NCBI RefSeq assembly: GCF_002906655.1
Contig: NZ_CP025795.1
Location: forward strand, 744,001-808,000
Source: Vibrio hyugaensis
Lineage (GTDB): Bacteria; Pseudomonadota; Gammaproteobacteria; Enterobacterales; Vibrionaceae
Direction of reading: 5' to 3'
Length of the DNA stretch: 64,000 bases
The notes under the pieces are model-generated. The model was not told the origin of the DNA. It ran no database searches and worked only from the letters and a program-made list of their open reading frames with translations. The stretch's first letter is position 1. The number at the start of each line of letters is the position of its first letter. This document shows positions 9,571 to 20,207 of this stretch, in pieces. The translations under genes were made by a program, and so were the position numbers.

Positions 9571-10474
9571 AGAAATCACATTACCTCTAGAAAGTGGTAA
9601 GAAGATTGGTTCAACCTACCTAAAGCTTACTAAACCTAAGGTAGTCGCACTAATGTTGATCACTGCGATAGTCGGCATGATCCTCGCGCCGGTGGTTAAT
9701 TTTCCATGGATCCAAGCGGTCTTTGGGTTGATGGGTATTGGTTTGATGGCAGGATCTGCAGCGGCATTTAATCATCTCATTGATCGACGTATTGATGCGC
9801 GCATGGCTCGAACTCATAAGCGCCCTTTGCCCTCTGGCGACACTCACCCTTTGCCAGTCGCTATGTTTGCTACCGCTTTGGGGATGATTGGTTTCGTGCT
9901 CTTATATGCGTTGGTTAATCCGCTCACTGCTTGGATGACGTTTTTAAGTTTGTTGGGTTATGCGGTGGTTTACACCATGTATCTCAAACGCGCTACTCCA
10001 CAGAACATAGTGATTGCGGGGATTGCGGGCGCAATGCCGCCTTTGTTAGGGTGGACAGCGGTTACTGGCGAATTACATGCCAATGCGTGGCTGCTTGTGA
10101 TGATCATTTTTATATGGACTCCACCTCATTTTTGGGCATTGGCAATACATCGGGTAGAAGATTATCGAAAAGTGGATATCCCGATGTTGCCTGTCACTCA
10201 TGGTATTGAATACACCAAAACATCGATTCTTCTTTATACGATTCTACTAACGTTGGTTTGTATTTTTCCTGTGTTAGTGGGGATGGTTGGCTCTGTCTAT
10301 TTGTTTTCTTCTTTGTTGCTCAATGCTGGTTTTATGTACCATGCATGGAAGCTGAAGTTTTCTCCTGAACCAAGCAGTGCAATGGGAACCTTTAAATTCT
10401 CTATCTACCATTTGCTTGCTCTGTTCGTTGCACTATTAGCTGACCATTACTTAGGCTCATTGTTCTCTGTGTAA
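9563..10474 (+). CDS. ctaB: Protoheme IX farnesyltransferase (heme O synthase)
   Basis: CtaB/CyoE transfers a farnesyl group to protoheme to make heme O, the substrate of CtaA. The 303-residue protein has many transmembrane helices, with the Asp-rich prenyl-diphosphate site [20 protein letters not shown] (about residues 71-90) and a second conserved loop, [16 protein letters not shown] set the start at ATG 9563, eight bases inside ctaA, because AAGGAG (9551-9556) is correctly placed. It is the last gene of the cox run. Confidence 0.96.
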   Translation: MSKEITLPLESGKKIGSTYLKLTKPKVVALMLITAIVGMILAPVVNFPWIQAVFGLMGIGLMAGSAAAFNHLIDRRIDARMARTHKRPLPSGDTHPLPVAMFATALGMIGFVLLYALVNPLTAWMTFLSLLGYAVVYTMYLKRATPQNIVIAGIAGAMPPLLGWTAVTGELHANAWLLVMIIFIWTPPHFWALAIHRVEDYRKVDIPMLPVTHGIEYTKTSILLYTILLTLVCIFPVLVGMVGSVYLFSSLLLNAGFMYHAWKLKFSPEPSSAMGTFKFSIYHLLALFVALLADHYLGSLFSV

Positions 10475-10499
10475 AACCCTTCTTCTAACTACTGACTAA

Positions 10500-10520
10500 C
10501 CGCACCGATCTTCGGTGCGG
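10500..10520 (+). terminator. Hairpin after ctaB
   Basis: CCGCACCG (10500-10507) pairs with CGGTGCGG (10513-10520). The stem is strong but only a short T-rich stretch follows, so termination may be partial. Confidence 0.5.
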
Positions 10521-10543
10521 CGGTATTTCTACTGCGTTGTCGA

Positions 10544-10572
10544 CTTCTTATGTAGGTTAGCTACATAAGAAG
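10544..10572. repeat. Perfect 12-bp inverted repeat in the ctaB-ompA gap
   Basis: CTTCTTATGTAG (10544-10555) and its exact complement CTACATAAGAAG (10561-10572) flank a 5-base spacer. No T-run follows on the plus strand. It may be a processing hairpin, an operator or a small repeat. Confidence 0.6.
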
Positions 10573-10911
10573 CCTCTGTCTTGTATAAACAGCCAACCAT
10601 TCTCTGCAAAAATTAGTTCGAAAGGTCAATAGAACCTAAAAGAAGAGTATCTAAAAGAAAGCTCTAGGCCATCTTGACAGTATAAGTTCGCTGGGAATAG
10701 ACGTGAGAGATAAAGAGTGTTGAGGGTTGTTTAGGTCTTGAGTTATTTAGTCGGCAAGGCTGTTCAAGAAGAGAGTGTTAAAATGGTTTGAGTGTGTCGC
10801 TTGGATAAGAGCTAAGCGTTAAGTTGTGGAAATGGTTAAGGCTAGAGAGCTATGTGGTGCCTGATTAGTGTCGTTAACATGAAACGGATAAAGCGAGGAA
10901 TCGAAGCAAAT
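10573..10911. other. Gene-free stretch between cox cluster and ompA
   Basis: About 340 bases between the hairpins after ctaB and the ompA terminator hold no open frame with a ribosome site that I can support. A near repeat of CTAAAAGAAGAGTAT / CTAAAAGAAAG lies near 10635-10665. I see no other structure. Confidence 0.4.
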
Positions 10912-10934
10912 AAAAAGGGATGCCGAAGCACCCC
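10912..10934 (-). terminator. Terminator of the OmpA gene
   Basis: On the minus strand GGGGTGC, a TTCG tetraloop and GCATCCC form a stable hairpin followed by a T-run (A-run at 10912-10916 on the plus strand). Confidence 0.8.
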
Positions 10935-10961
10935 TTAGACTAAAGGTTAGAGTAGGAACTC

Positions 10962-11942
10962 TTATTCTGGTTGTACAAGTTCTTCGTATTGGAACTCAGG
11001 TACAATAACTTCAACACGGCGGTTCTTCTCGCGGCCTTCGTGAGTGCTGTTATCAGCTACTGGGTTTTCTTCACCCATGCCTTTAACTGTGAAGCGATCT
11101 GCATCAACACCCGCTGCGATTAGGTAATCAGCAACAGATTGAGCACGACGCTCAGACAGTTTTTGGTTGTAAGCTGCTGGACCAGAACTATCTGTGTAAC
11201 CAGTAACTTCAACTTGAGCCTGTGGGTACTCATTCAAGAAGTTAACGAAGTTGTCTAGACGCTCAGATACTGAGTCAGTCAGCTTAGCACTGTCGAATTC
11301 AAACGTACCTGTACCGTACTCTTCTTTGTGCGTCTTCGTCATCATTACTGGTTCTTCTTCCATTACCTCTTCTGTTACTACTGCCGCTACAACAGGCGCT
11401 GCCGCGAATTTGTAGTTAACGCCAATGCCGAAGAAGTTGGCATCCATATCATCTAGAACGTCGTCTGAGATGTCTTGGTAACGTTGGTATTCCGCACGAA
11501 CGCTCCAGTTGCGATCGATGGTGTATTCAGCACCAAGTGAGCCTGTAGGCACGATGTCTTTCTCGTCACCAGAAATCATGTAAGCACCACCAATTTTCGC
11601 GAATAAGTTCCACGTATCGTTTAGATGCCAATTGAATTTAGGTGCAAGTGTTAGTGCCCATAGATCACCATCGATAGTATCTACAGTATTAGCCCCTGAC
11701 TTGAAGTTAGCTTTGTAGTCACCCAAGTAATCAACGCCATACTCAAGTGCAATGATATCGGTAAAATCGTAACCGATGTGCATTCCGGCACCGAAGGCAT
11801 CATCGTCACAAGGGCTGTTTAGATAACAAGCGTCATCCAACGTAGTCATACCTACTTTACCCCCGATATACATCTCAGCATGAGCAGAGCTCATTAAACC
11901 ACCAGCTACCACTGCTGCTACTGCAATTGCTACTTTGTTCAT
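10962..11942 (-). CDS. ompA: OmpA-family outer membrane protein
   Basis: A 326-residue outer membrane protein: signal peptide ending in SSAHA (about residue 22), an eight-stranded beta-barrel domain (about 23-190), a linker rich in Val and Glu, and a C-terminal OmpA peptidoglycan-binding domain (about 205-320) with TGYTDSSGPAAYNQKLSERR and NRRVEV. The loop carries a cysteine pair in DDACYLNSPCDDD. The start at 11942 is chosen because AAGGAAAC lies just upstream and the signal peptide starts there; a further upstream in-frame start adds eight residues. A paralogue of very similar plan lies at 52053-53099. Confidence 0.92.
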   Translation of the reverse strand: MNKVAIAVAAVVAGGLMSSAHAEMYIGGKVGMTTLDDACYLNSPCDDDAFGAGMHIGYDFTDIIALEYGVDYLGDYKANFKSGANTVDTIDGDLWALTLAPKFNWHLNDTWNLFAKIGGAYMISGDEKDIVPTGSLGAEYTIDRNWSVRAEYQRYQDISDDVLDDMDANFFGIGVNYKFAAAPVVAAVVTEEVMEEEPVMMTKTHKEEYGTGTFEFDSAKLTDSVSERLDNFVNFLNEYPQAQVEVTGYTDSSGPAAYNQKLSERRAQSVADYLIAAGVDADRFTVKGMGEENPVADNSTHEGREKNRRVEVIVPEFQYEELVQPE

Positions 11943-12401
11943 AATGTTTCCTTGTATTGATTGCATATTAACTTCTACTTTGTTTTAACAATTTGAGTAA
12001 AACTAGGTAGTTATAAGAAATTAGTTTAATAGTCATTTAATTTAACATCAAGCAACAATATCTTAGATCTTGCTACACTTTTAGTCGCGAACTCCCTCAC
12101 AAACTTCTGATATTTCTTACATTGTAGACAAGATTTTTAATTTTTTAAGAAAATAACTAATTTTATTGAACTTTTTTCGTAAACTTAAATGTACGCCGTG
12201 TTTTGTAGTGAACGTTAGTTGTTAATTTGCATTTATTTGGAAAAAGTGATTGCAAGTCTATTGGTAAGCCGATAAGTTACTTCCATGACACAATGAAATG
12301 AGCCTACAGCCCTTGAAATTGCTTGCTTTGTGAACGATGTTGCACTGAGCAAGGTTGGGGATAAATAGTGGGCCAGGGATAGTAACTAGGAAGTAGAAGT
12401 A
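11943..12401. other. Divergent regulatory region of ompA and aroG
   Basis: This 459-base, very AT-rich gap separates two divergent genes. At 12178-12195 an imperfect palindrome (GTAAA, spacer, TGTAC) weakly resembles a TyrR box, which would suit an aromatic biosynthesis gene. I cannot place promoters with confidence and see no small gene. Confidence 0.35.
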
Positions 12402-13460
12402 ATGTTTCAAACTGATGATGTAAGAATTAATAAAGTAAAAGAGCTATTGCCACCTGTCGCTGTATTAGAAAAATTTCCGGCAACTGAAACTGCTTCTTCG
12501 ACTACTTTTGAATGTCGAAATGCCATTCACAACATTCTTGAAGGTAAAGATGACCGCCTACTTGTCATTGTTGGCCCTTGTTCAATTCATGATCCTGAAG
12601 CGGCCGTAGAATACGGTAAAAAGCTAAAAGTGTTGCGTGATGAACTTAATGACCAACTAGAAATTGTGATGCGTGTTTACTTTGAAAAACCCCGCACGAC
12701 TGTTGGTTGGAAAGGGCTTATCAACGACCCTTACTTAAATGATACGTTCAAGCTGAATGATGGTTTGCGTATCGGACGTAAGCTTTTGCTCGACCTGACA
12801 GATATGGGGCTACCTACGGCGAGCGAATTCCTAGATATGATCACGCCACAATACGTTGCGGATCTTATCAGCTGGGGTGCGATTGGTGCGCGAACGACAG
12901 AGTCTCAGGTTCACCGCGAACTTGCTTCAGGTCTTTCTTGCCCTGTTGGCTTTAAGAATGGTACAGATGGCAACATCAAGATCGCGAGTGATGCGATTCG
13001 TTCAGCAAGCGCTTCTCACCACTTCTTATCTGTTACTAAATACGGCCACTCTGCAATTGTAGAAACAGCAGGCAATCCAGATTGTCATATCATCCTTCGT
13101 GGTGGTAAAGAGCCAAACTACAGTGCCGCGCACGTAGCTCAAATTAAAGATGAATTGGATGCAGCCAAGCTACCAAAGAAAGTCATGATCGACTTTAGCC
13201 ACGCGAACAGCTCCAAGCAATTCAAACGTCAAATGCTAGTTTCTGATGATGTATCAGAGCAAATTGCTGGTGGAGAAGATGCGATCTTTGGTGTCATGAT
13301 TGAATCTCACCTTGTTGAAGGTCGTCAGGATCTTGTGGATGGCACAGTCGCAAATTACGGCCAATCTATTACCGATGCTTGTATTGGTTGGGAAGATACT
13401 GAAACGGTACTACGCCAGCTGTCTGATTCAATCAAAGCACGTCGCGCTAAAGCTAAATAA
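12402..13460 (+). CDS. aroG: 3-deoxy-7-phosphoheptulonate synthase, AroG type
   Basis: DAHP synthase joins phosphoenolpyruvate and erythrose 4-phosphate, the first step of the shikimate pathway. The 352-residue sequence matches the class I E. coli AroG pattern throughout, with VGPCSIHDPEAA, MRVYFEKPRTTVGWKGLINDP, GARTTESQVHRELASGLS, GFKNGTDG and IDFSHANSSKQ. It resembles the phenylalanine-sensitive isozyme more than AroF or AroH by its N-terminus (ELLPPVAVLEKFPATE). The supply of erythrose 4-phosphate links it to the nearby tal/tkt genes. A terminator follows at once. Confidence 0.95.
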   Translation: MFQTDDVRINKVKELLPPVAVLEKFPATETASSTTFECRNAIHNILEGKDDRLLVIVGPCSIHDPEAAVEYGKKLKVLRDELNDQLEIVMRVYFEKPRTTVGWKGLINDPYLNDTFKLNDGLRIGRKLLLDLTDMGLPTASEFLDMITPQYVADLISWGAIGARTTESQVHRELASGLSCPVGFKNGTDGNIKIASDAIRSASASHHFLSVTKYGHSAIVETAGNPDCHIILRGGKEPNYSAAHVAQIKDELDAAKLPKKVMIDFSHANSSKQFKRQMLVSDDVSEQIAGGEDAIFGVMIESHLVEGRQDLVDGTVANYGQSITDACIGWEDTETVLRQLSDSIKARRAKAK

Positions 13461-13482
13461 GCATTAAGCATTCAATATTAAA

Positions 13483-13508
13483 AAAAGCCAGCAACCGCTG
13501 GCTTTTTT
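13483..13508 (+). terminator. Terminator after aroG
   Basis: GCCAGC (13487-13492) pairs with GCTGGC (13497-13502), preceded by an A-run and followed by six T. Confidence 0.85.
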
Positions 13509-13644
13509 CATTTCTGAGCGCCTTAGAGCTATTGGTTGTCATAAATGCGCGTTCATTATGCTTCAACGTTTGCAACTATCTCATGTATTTATGGACCAAA
13601 TCCGCTAATGTGTTTGCATGGATTAGAAATACTCAAGGAATGAG

Positions 13645-14817
13645 ATGAACAGAAACGTCTGGTTACTGTCACTTTGCCAAGCTTTGCTCATGACAGGAAA
13701 CATCTTACTGATTTCAGTTATTGCCCTGATCGGTAAACAAATTGCCCCGTCATCAAGCATGATTACTCTACCTGTCGCGTTGCAATTTTTAGGGTTAATG
13801 TCAGCAACGATTCCCGCTTCTTTAATTATGGGTAAACTGGGACGACGATTGGGCTTTAGCCTCAGTAATGTCATTGGTATTCTTGGTGCTTCGTTGGCCA
13901 CTTACGCATTGTCACAACAAAACTTCACTCTTTTTTGTACTGCTACCTTTTTGTTGGGTATTGGCATCGGTTTTGGCACTTTATATCGGTTCGCTGCCAT
14001 TGAAGTATGTGATGAATCCGCAAGGCACCGCGCTATTTCTATTTCTATGGCGGGTGGGGTATTTGCTGCGGTCTTGGGACCAAACTTGGCGGTTTATTCT
14101 CAAAAATGGTCAGATGATGGCCTTTATATCACTGCTTTTGCTGTATTGATTGTGCTCTATGTGACAGCGCTTTTATTGCTGCAAACGATCCGTTTTCCTC
14201 CTGCTCACACACAATCAGTTCACACTAAACCCGACCCGATGAGTATCATCATTCGTAAGCCAAACTTTATGATTGCAGTCATGGCTGCCATGGTGGCTTA
14301 TGCGGTGATGAATATTTTAATGACCGCAACGCCACTTGCGATGATTGGTTGTGGTTTCGATTTCGCGAGAGCGGCAGGTGTTATTGAATGGCACGTATTA
14401 GGCATGTTTGTACCGGCTTTCTTTACTGGAAGTTTGATTGAGAAGTTTGGTGCTAAGAAGTTGATATTGGCTGGTGGCGTTTTGTTTATTGCATGTATTG
14501 CGATTAACATGCATGGCCTTTCAATCTGGCACTTCAGCATCGCGTTGATTTTACTTGGGGTTGGCTGGAATTTTATGTTTATCGCCGCAACAAGCTTATT
14601 TAGCCAAAGTTATGAGGCGAAGAACAAAAGCAAAGCTCAGGCATTCAATGAGTTCTTTGTATTCAGTTGCGTTACGATTACCGCATTGCTTTCTGGTTGG
14701 TTGGAGTCGGCGGTGGGATGGCAAAATCTAAACCTATATGTGCTTCCGTTCGTTATTTTCGTGATGGTGATGTTCGTGCTTAAAGCGAATAACGATACTC
14801 AGTCTCAAGCTGCGTAA
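13645..14817 (+). CDS. Major facilitator superfamily transporter
   Basis: A 390-residue protein with about twelve hydrophobic helices in the two six-helix halves of an MFS carrier. The loop between helices two and three shows IMGKLGRRLGFSLSN, a form of the MFS motif A, and a hydrophilic central linker (about residues 190-205) precedes the second half. The substrate is not apparent; the family includes drug exporters and metabolite carriers. AAGGAA lies 5 bases before ATG. It is a single-gene unit with its own terminator. Confidence 0.85.
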   Translation: MNRNVWLLSLCQALLMTGNILLISVIALIGKQIAPSSSMITLPVALQFLGLMSATIPASLIMGKLGRRLGFSLSNVIGILGASLATYALSQQNFTLFCTATFLLGIGIGFGTLYRFAAIEVCDESARHRAISISMAGGVFAAVLGPNLAVYSQKWSDDGLYITAFAVLIVLYVTALLLLQTIRFPPAHTQSVHTKPDPMSIIIRKPNFMIAVMAAMVAYAVMNILMTATPLAMIGCGFDFARAAGVIEWHVLGMFVPAFFTGSLIEKFGAKKLILAGGVLFIACIAINMHGLSIWHFSIALILLGVGWNFMFIAATSLFSQSYEAKNKSKAQAFNEFFVFSCVTITALLSGWLESAVGWQNLNLYVLPFVIFVMVMFVLKANNDTQSQAA

Positions 14818-14837
14818 CCGTTAATAGAAATTTATAA

Positions 14838-14866
14838 GGCCCGGTCATTATGGCCGGGTCTTTTTT
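14838..14866 (+). terminator. Terminator after the MFS gene
   Basis: A stem with CCCGG pairing with CCGGG, then TCTTTTTT, lies 20 bases after the stop codon. Confidence 0.8.
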
Positions 14867-15035
14867 GTCTAGAAGTTCACAATCTTCAGAGTTACTGGTT
14901 AATTATTGTTATCTAAGTAAGTTTTTTAGGCCTGATATGTCGCATTGGTAAGATTTTTTATCTAGCATTTTGTAATGAAAATAACAATCGTGTATATATC
15001 CTGTCGCAATTAATAATAATTATAGAAGTCTATCT

Positions 15036-16598
15036 ATGTCAGCCAAATCTTCTCTCAAAGCTCAAGAAACGCTCTTCTCAGAAACCGATAAATTGGTTTC
15101 TACCACCAACCTGCAAGGAGTAATCACTTACTGTAATGATGCATTCTGCCGTATTGCGGAATACACGCAGGAAGAATTACTCGGTCAAAACCACAACATT
15201 GTGCGCCATGGTGATATGCCTAAAGCGGCGTTCGGTGACATGTGGGTGCGTTTGAAACAAGGCAAAGCTTGGCGAGGTATTGTAAAAAATAGCACTAAGT
15301 CCGGAGGTTATTACTGGGTGGATGCTTATGTAACGCCGATTTACGAAGGCCATCAAGTGGTTGGTTACCAATCGGTTCGTGTGAAGCCAAAGCGAGAATG
15401 GGTTGACATCGCGGCTAAAGCTTATCAGGGGCTGTTGAAAGCAGAGAAGTCTGGCAGAACTTGGTCGTTAAAACTCAATGAAACACTGCGTTATGGCATC
15501 CTTCTAGGTGCACTTGTTGCGCCAATGGCGAGCTTCGCTTTAGCCTTAGATGGTCCTCTAGCTTGGCTGGCGTCATTACTGCCAGCTGGGGTTCTGGCAT
15601 TGTTTTTCCGTCAAGAACTCATTGATACGCCACAACAGTTTAAGAAACTTCGGTTGCAATACGACAGTGTAAGTCGTTTGGTGTATTCAGGTGATAAGCC
15701 GTTTTCTATCGCTGATTTTCATATCAAAATGCTGTCGGCTCGTATTCGTACGGTACTTGGTCGAATGACCGATTCAGCAATGCCATTACAAAATTGCGCA
15801 GAAGAGCTTAGTCATACGACGGCGGAAGTACTCACAGCATTGACACAGCAAAATAAAGACATTCATGAAGTTCGCGATGCGGCGGATTCGATGGAAGCGT
15901 CTGCCAATTCAGTGTCATCGAGCACCCATGACGCGCACCTATTGATCGATGACACACTGAAGTCTTGTCTAATGGCGAAAGAAACCATCGACCAAACTCA
16001 TACCAATTTGTCACAGTTGAGCTTACAAGCAGAAAAAGCCACGGAGACCACTTATCAGTTGAGTGACCAAGCTCAGAAGGTAAGCCAATTGATGGAAGAG
16101 ATCGGCGGAATTGCTGACCAAACTAACTTACTTGCGTTGAATGCTGCCATTGAAGCTGCAAGAGCGGGTGAGCAAGGACGTGGATTCGCCGTCGTTGCTG
16201 ACGAGGTGAGAGCCCTTTCTGGACGGACTTCCAATGCGACGGATCAAATTCAAGCTTCCATTGAAGCGATGCTGGCAACGATTCAAAGCTGGCAAAAAGA
16301 CATTATCGCCAATAAAGATCAAACGGACACGTGCTCACAGGTCGCTGAACAGAGCGCATTACGCCTGTCTGAAGTTGAGCAAATGATGCAGAGCATGAGC
16401 GGATTAATGGTCAACGTTGCTGATTCTGCGAATAAGCAGCTCCAGTTATCTAGCGATGTGAATCAGCACATTCATTCGATTGCTTCTACCGCAGAGCAGA
16501 ACTTAGCAGCGACGCACTCCGTTGAGCAAAACAGCCAACAATTGAAAGAGCAAGTACAAGACTTCTATCGAATTGCGATTCAGTTTGAAGAGAAGTAA
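15036..16598 (+). CDS. Aer-like methyl-accepting chemotaxis protein with PAS sensor
   Basis: A 520-residue chemoreceptor. It starts with a PAS domain (about residues 15-115, with [20 protein letters not shown] and [13 protein letters not shown]), the arrangement of Aer redox/energy receptors that bind FAD. A hydrophobic segment (about 150-190) anchors it to the inner membrane. The C-terminal half is coiled coil with the conserved signalling tip [20 protein letters not shown]. There is no periplasmic domain, so it senses inside the cell. Signal would pass to CheA/CheW encoded elsewhere. Confidence 0.93.
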   Translation: MSAKSSLKAQETLFSETDKLVSTTNLQGVITYCNDAFCRIAEYTQEELLGQNHNIVRHGDMPKAAFGDMWVRLKQGKAWRGIVKNSTKSGGYYWVDAYVTPIYEGHQVVGYQSVRVKPKREWVDIAAKAYQGLLKAEKSGRTWSLKLNETLRYGILLGALVAPMASFALALDGPLAWLASLLPAGVLALFFRQELIDTPQQFKKLRLQYDSVSRLVYSGDKPFSIADFHIKMLSARIRTVLGRMTDSAMPLQNCAEELSHTTAEVLTALTQQNKDIHEVRDAADSMEASANSVSSSTHDAHLLIDDTLKSCLMAKETIDQTHTNLSQLSLQAEKATETTYQLSDQAQKVSQLMEEIGGIADQTNLLALNAAIEAARAGEQGRGFAVVADEVRALSGRTSNATDQIQASIEAMLATIQSWQKDIIANKDQTDTCSQVAEQSALRLSEVEQMMQSMSGLMVNVADSANKQLQLSSDVNQHIHSIASTAEQNLAATHSVEQNSQQLKEQVQDFYRIAIQFEEK

Positions 16599-16648
16599 TT
16601 TGGATTAGATGTTTTAGGATTCGTTATCGATAATCGATAGATAAAATA

Positions 16649-16678
16649 AAGCCCCGCTGCAGAGAGTGGGGCTTTTCA
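16649..16678. terminator. Bidirectional terminator between chemoreceptor and transketolase
   Basis: GCCCC (16651-16655) pairs with GGGGC (16668-16672), with A/T-rich tails on both sides. It sits between two convergent genes. Confidence 0.7.
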
Positions 16679-16720
16679 GTTTTCACATTCGCAATAGAGA
16701 AAACTGATAATACTAAGCGA

Positions 16721-18712
16721 TTAAGCTAGCAGTTCTTTTGCTGTGTTTACTGCGTTTTCTACAGTAAAGCCAAACATTTCGAACAGTTGGTCAGCTGGTG
16801 CAGATTCACCGAAGGTTGTCATACCGATGATACGACCATCGAAGCCAACGTACTTGTACCAGAAGTCAGCAATGCCCGCTTCGATAGCGATACGTGCTGT
16901 TACGTCTGATGGCAGTACTGATTCACGGTAAGCCGCGTCTTGCTTGTCGAAGGTGTCTGTCGCAGGCATTGATACAACACGTACTTTCTTACCTTCAGCC
17001 GTTAGTTGCTCAGCTGCTTTCACTGCTAGTTCAACTTCAGAACCTGTCGCAATAAGGATCAGCTCAGGTTTGCCATCGCTGTCTTTCAGGATGTAACCAC
17101 CTTTCGCGATATCTGCAACTTGCTCAGCTGTACGCTCTTGTTGCGCTAGGTTTTGACGAGAGAAAATAAGAGCCGACGGACCATCTTTACGTTCAATCGC
17201 AAGCTTCCAAGCTACCGCAGACTCAACTTGGTCACATGGACGCCATGTGCTCATGTTTGGCGTTAGGCGTAGAGATGCAATTTGCTCAACTGGTTGGTGA
17301 GTTGGACCATCTTCGCCAAGACCGATAGAGTCGTGCGTGTAAACTTGGATGTTCTGAATTTTCATCAGAGCAGCCATACGCATTGCGTTACGAGCGTATT
17401 CCATAAACATTAGGAACGTCGCGCCGTAAGGAACAAAACCGCCGTGTAGTGCGATACCGTTCATGATCGCTGTCATACCGAATTCACGTACACCGTAGTG
17501 GATGTAGTTACCAGAGAAGTCGCTTGCTTCTAGAGATTTAGAACCTGACCACATGGTTAGGTTAGAAGGCGCTAGGTCAGCTGAGCCACCCATGAATTCT
17601 GGAAGCATTTGACCAAACGCTTCTAGTGCGTTTTGTGATGCTTTACGTGATGCGATGTTCGCTGGATTAGCTTGAAGATCAGCAATGATTGCGTTTGCTT
17701 TCTCTTCCCATTCAGCTGGTAGGTCGCCGTTTACTCGTCTCTTAAACTCAGCCGCCAACTCGGGGTATGCTGCTTCATAAGCAGAAAGTTTCTCGTTCCA
17801 CGCTGCTTCCTTAGCTGCGCCTGCTTCTTTCGCATCCCACTCTGCGTAGACTTCCGACGGAATTTCAAAAGGACCGTGCTCCCAACCAAGTTGTTTACGT
17901 GTCGCTGCAATTTCTTCAGCGCCTAGTGGTGCACCATGACAGTCGTGCGAACCAGATTTATTTGGTGAACCAAAACCGATGATGGTTTTAGTACAGATCA
18001 GCGTAGGGCGAGGATCTGCTTTTGCCGCTTCAATAGCAGCATTGATTGCTTCAGCATCGTGACCATCTACTGCTGGGATAACGTGCCAGCCGTAAGATTC
18101 AAAACGCTTAGGCGTGTCGTCAGAGAACCAACCTTCAACGTGACCGTCGATAGAGATGCCGTTGTCATCCCAGAATGCGATCAGTTTACCTAGGCCTAGC
18201 GTACCAGCAAGAGAACATGCCTCATGCGAGATACCTTCCATTAGACAGCCGTCGCCCATGAACACGTAAGTGAAGTGATCAACGATGTCGTGGCCTTCTT
18301 TATTAAACTGTGCCGCTAGCGCTTTCTCAGCCATCGCCATACCAACTGCGTTAGTGATGCCTTGACCTAGAGGACCAGTCGTTGTTTCGATACCTGGTGC
18401 GTAGCCGTACTCTGGGTGACCAGGAGTTTTAGAGTGAAGCTGACGGAAGTTCTTAAGATCATCGATAGACAACTCGTAGCCTGCTAGGTGCAGTAGAGAG
18501 TAGATCAGCATAGAGCCGTGACCGTTAGATAGCACGAAACGGTCACGATCAGCCCACTCTGGGTTAGATGGGTTGTGGTTCAGGTGAGAGCGCCAAAGTA
18601 CTTCAGCGATGTCAGCCATACCCATAGGTGCGCCTGGGTGGCCAGAGTTTGCTTGTTGTACACCATCCATGCTTAGTGCACGAATAGCATTAGCTAGATT
18701 TTTACGGTCCAT
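16721..18712 (-). CDS. tkt: Transketolase
   Basis: Transketolase moves two-carbon units between sugar phosphates with thiamine diphosphate. This 663-residue protein shows the family landmarks: [18 protein letters not shown] at the start, the cofactor motif [13 protein letters not shown] (GDG then a distant N), the pyrimidine domain with [17 protein letters not shown], and the substrate histidine loop [18 protein letters not shown]. It follows the transaldolase gene on the same strand by 79 bases. A hairpin lies between the two. Two tkt genes are common in vibrios and this is likely the chromosome II copy. Confidence 0.96.
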   Translation of the reverse strand: MDRKNLANAIRALSMDGVQQANSGHPGAPMGMADIAEVLWRSHLNHNPSNPEWADRDRFVLSNGHGSMLIYSLLHLAGYELSIDDLKNFRQLHSKTPGHPEYGYAPGIETTTGPLGQGITNAVGMAMAEKALAAQFNKEGHDIVDHFTYVFMGDGCLMEGISHEACSLAGTLGLGKLIAFWDDNGISIDGHVEGWFSDDTPKRFESYGWHVIPAVDGHDAEAINAAIEAAKADPRPTLICTKTIIGFGSPNKSGSHDCHGAPLGAEEIAATRKQLGWEHGPFEIPSEVYAEWDAKEAGAAKEAAWNEKLSAYEAAYPELAAEFKRRVNGDLPAEWEEKANAIIADLQANPANIASRKASQNALEAFGQMLPEFMGGSADLAPSNLTMWSGSKSLEASDFSGNYIHYGVREFGMTAIMNGIALHGGFVPYGATFLMFMEYARNAMRMAALMKIQNIQVYTHDSIGLGEDGPTHQPVEQIASLRLTPNMSTWRPCDQVESAVAWKLAIERKDGPSALIFSRQNLAQQERTAEQVADIAKGGYILKDSDGKPELILIATGSEVELAVKAAEQLTAEGKKVRVVSMPATDTFDKQDAAYRESVLPSDVTARIAIEAGIADFWYKYVGFDGRIIGMTTFGESAPADQLFEMFGFTVENAVNTAKELLA

Positions 18713-18753
18713 AATAACTACCAGTCTTTCAATATTGGAATTGGAAATTGAAA

Positions 18754-18779
18754 GGGGAACGCAAACGTTCCCCTTTTTT
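18754..18779. terminator. Hairpin between transaldolase and transketolase
   Basis: GGGGAACG (18754-18761) pairs with CGTTCCCC (18766-18773). The six-T tail is on the plus strand; in the direction of transcription of tal and tkt (minus) the tail is only TTTC, so it may attenuate or protect mRNA ends and need not terminate. Confidence 0.55.
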
Positions 18780-18791
18780 AATTCTGTGTGA

Positions 18792-19742
18792 TTACAGCTT
18801 AGCTGCGATCATGTCTTCTAGTTTGCCTTGGTCAACGGCGAAGTTGCGGATACCTTCTGCAACTTTCTCAACTGCCATTGCGTCTAGGTTGTGCTCCCAT
18901 AGGAACTCAGCATGAGTCATTGGCGCTGGGCGCTCTTTCGAGCCCTTAGAGTCAACCAACTTCTCAATTACTTCACCTTCAGCTGCTTCTAGTTCTGCAA
19001 GAAGAGCAGGAGCAATAGTTAGACGGTCACAACCAGCAAGCTCTAGGATCTCGCCGATGTTACGGAAACTCGCGCCCATAACAACAGTGTTGTAGCCGTG
19101 TTCTTTGTAGTAGTTGTAGATGTCAGTTACCGAGATTACGCCTGGATCTTCTGAAGCTTCGAAGTCGCGACCTTCTTTCGCTTTGTACCAGTCCATGATA
19201 CGGCCTACGAACGGAGAAATTAGGAATACGCCAGCTTCAGCACAAGCACGAGCCTGAGCGAATGAGAATAGAAGTGTAAGGTTACAGTTGATGCCTTCTT
19301 TTTCTAGGATTTCAGCAGCACGGATGCCTTCCCAAGTAGAAGCAAGCTTGATAAGGATGCGGTCATTAGTGATGCCTGCATCGTTGTACATTTTCACAAG
19401 CTGACGAGCTTTAGCCACACTGCCTTCTGTATCGTAAGAAAGACGAGCGTCTACTTCTGTTGAGATACGACCTGGAATCGTTGTCAGAATTTCTTTACCG
19501 ATGTTTACAGCAAGCATGTCACAAGTGTCTTGAACTTGTTGTGCTTTATCATTGCTTTGCGCTTTTGCGTATTCGATAGAAGCATCGATAAGAGGCGCGT
19601 ACTCTTCGATTTGAGCCGCTTTTAGGATAAGAGATGGGTTAGTTGTCGCATCTTCTGGTTGGTACTTTTTGATTGCGTCAATTTCACCAGTGTCCGCTAC
19701 TACAGTCGTTAGTTTACGAAGTTGCTCTAACTTGTTGCTCAT
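18792..19742 (-). CDS. tal: Transaldolase
   Basis: This 316-residue TalB-type enzyme transfers a dihydroxyacetone unit in the non-oxidative pentose phosphate pathway. Motifs include [14 protein letters not shown] near residue 31, the Schiff-base lysine strand [17 protein letters not shown] (about 128-144), [13 protein letters not shown] and [24 protein letters not shown] lies about 9 bases before ATG. The gene is divergent from a SorC-family regulator, which likely controls it together with tkt. Confidence 0.96.
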   Translation of the reverse strand: MSNKLEQLRKLTTVVADTGEIDAIKKYQPEDATTNPSLILKAAQIEEYAPLIDASIEYAKAQSNDKAQQVQDTCDMLAVNIGKEILTTIPGRISTEVDARLSYDTEGSVAKARQLVKMYNDAGITNDRILIKLASTWEGIRAAEILEKEGINCNLTLLFSFAQARACAEAGVFLISPFVGRIMDWYKAKEGRDFEASEDPGVISVTDIYNYYKEHGYNTVVMGASFRNIGEILELAGCDRLTIAPALLAELEAAEGEVIEKLVDSKGSKERPAPMTHAEFLWEHNLDAMAVEKVAEGIRNFAVDQGKLEDMIAAKL

Positions 19743-20207
19743 AATCGATCATCCTATATAAATGGGCTTAAGTGTGGTTATCTGAACCACAGCTTGTGCA
19801 TTTGCAAGCGAGTCGGCCAATCGTCTCGTCATAATTAACGAGACATCTGCTCAGCCAACTACGGAAAATTTCGGTACCGAACATTTGCTCTGAACATATG
19901 ATCGGTAGCTGAGTAAATGATGTGTCCATATTTATCCTATCTATACGGAAAGTCAATCGGGGAAGCTGACTTATAGTGAACTTCATCAACGTTTTTTTCT
20001 TGGATGTTTAGTCGTTGAACGAATTAAACGTTTGCCCTTATTGTTCAAGGCTTGAACAGTCATATAAAAGTGATAAATCACTACTGAGAAAATGTTATTG
20101 CAGTGAGCAAATGTAACGTTAAAATTGCTAGGTAACATATGCTAAGTCAATGAGCAGATGCTCACTACCACATACAATGTCGATCCTCTAAAAGGGCGAG
20201 AAAAACC
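19743..20207. promoter_or_regulatory. Regulatory region between tal and the SorC-family regulator, with several palindromes
   Basis: The 465-base divergent region has a perfect palindrome at 20042-20058 (TGTTCAA, GGC, TTGAACA) and another at 20151-20164 (TGAGCA, GA, TGCTCA). The motif TGAGCA[GA]ATG recurs at 20104-20113 and, inverted, near 19844-19853 (CATCTGCTCA) and 19883-19891 (CATTTGCTC). SorC-type repressors bind repeated palindromic operators, so these are good candidates for autoregulation and control of tal-tkt. No small gene here is convincing. Confidence 0.55.

Noticed and set aside
12178..12195. TyrR box upstream of aroG.
   Set aside because: The right half matches poorly (TGTACG where TTTACA is expected) and distance to the gene is large; mentioned only as a weak element.
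19768..19989. A 73-codon minus-strand frame in the tal/sorC regulatory region.
   Set aside because: No ribosome site or family pattern, and it covers palindromic operator-like sites.
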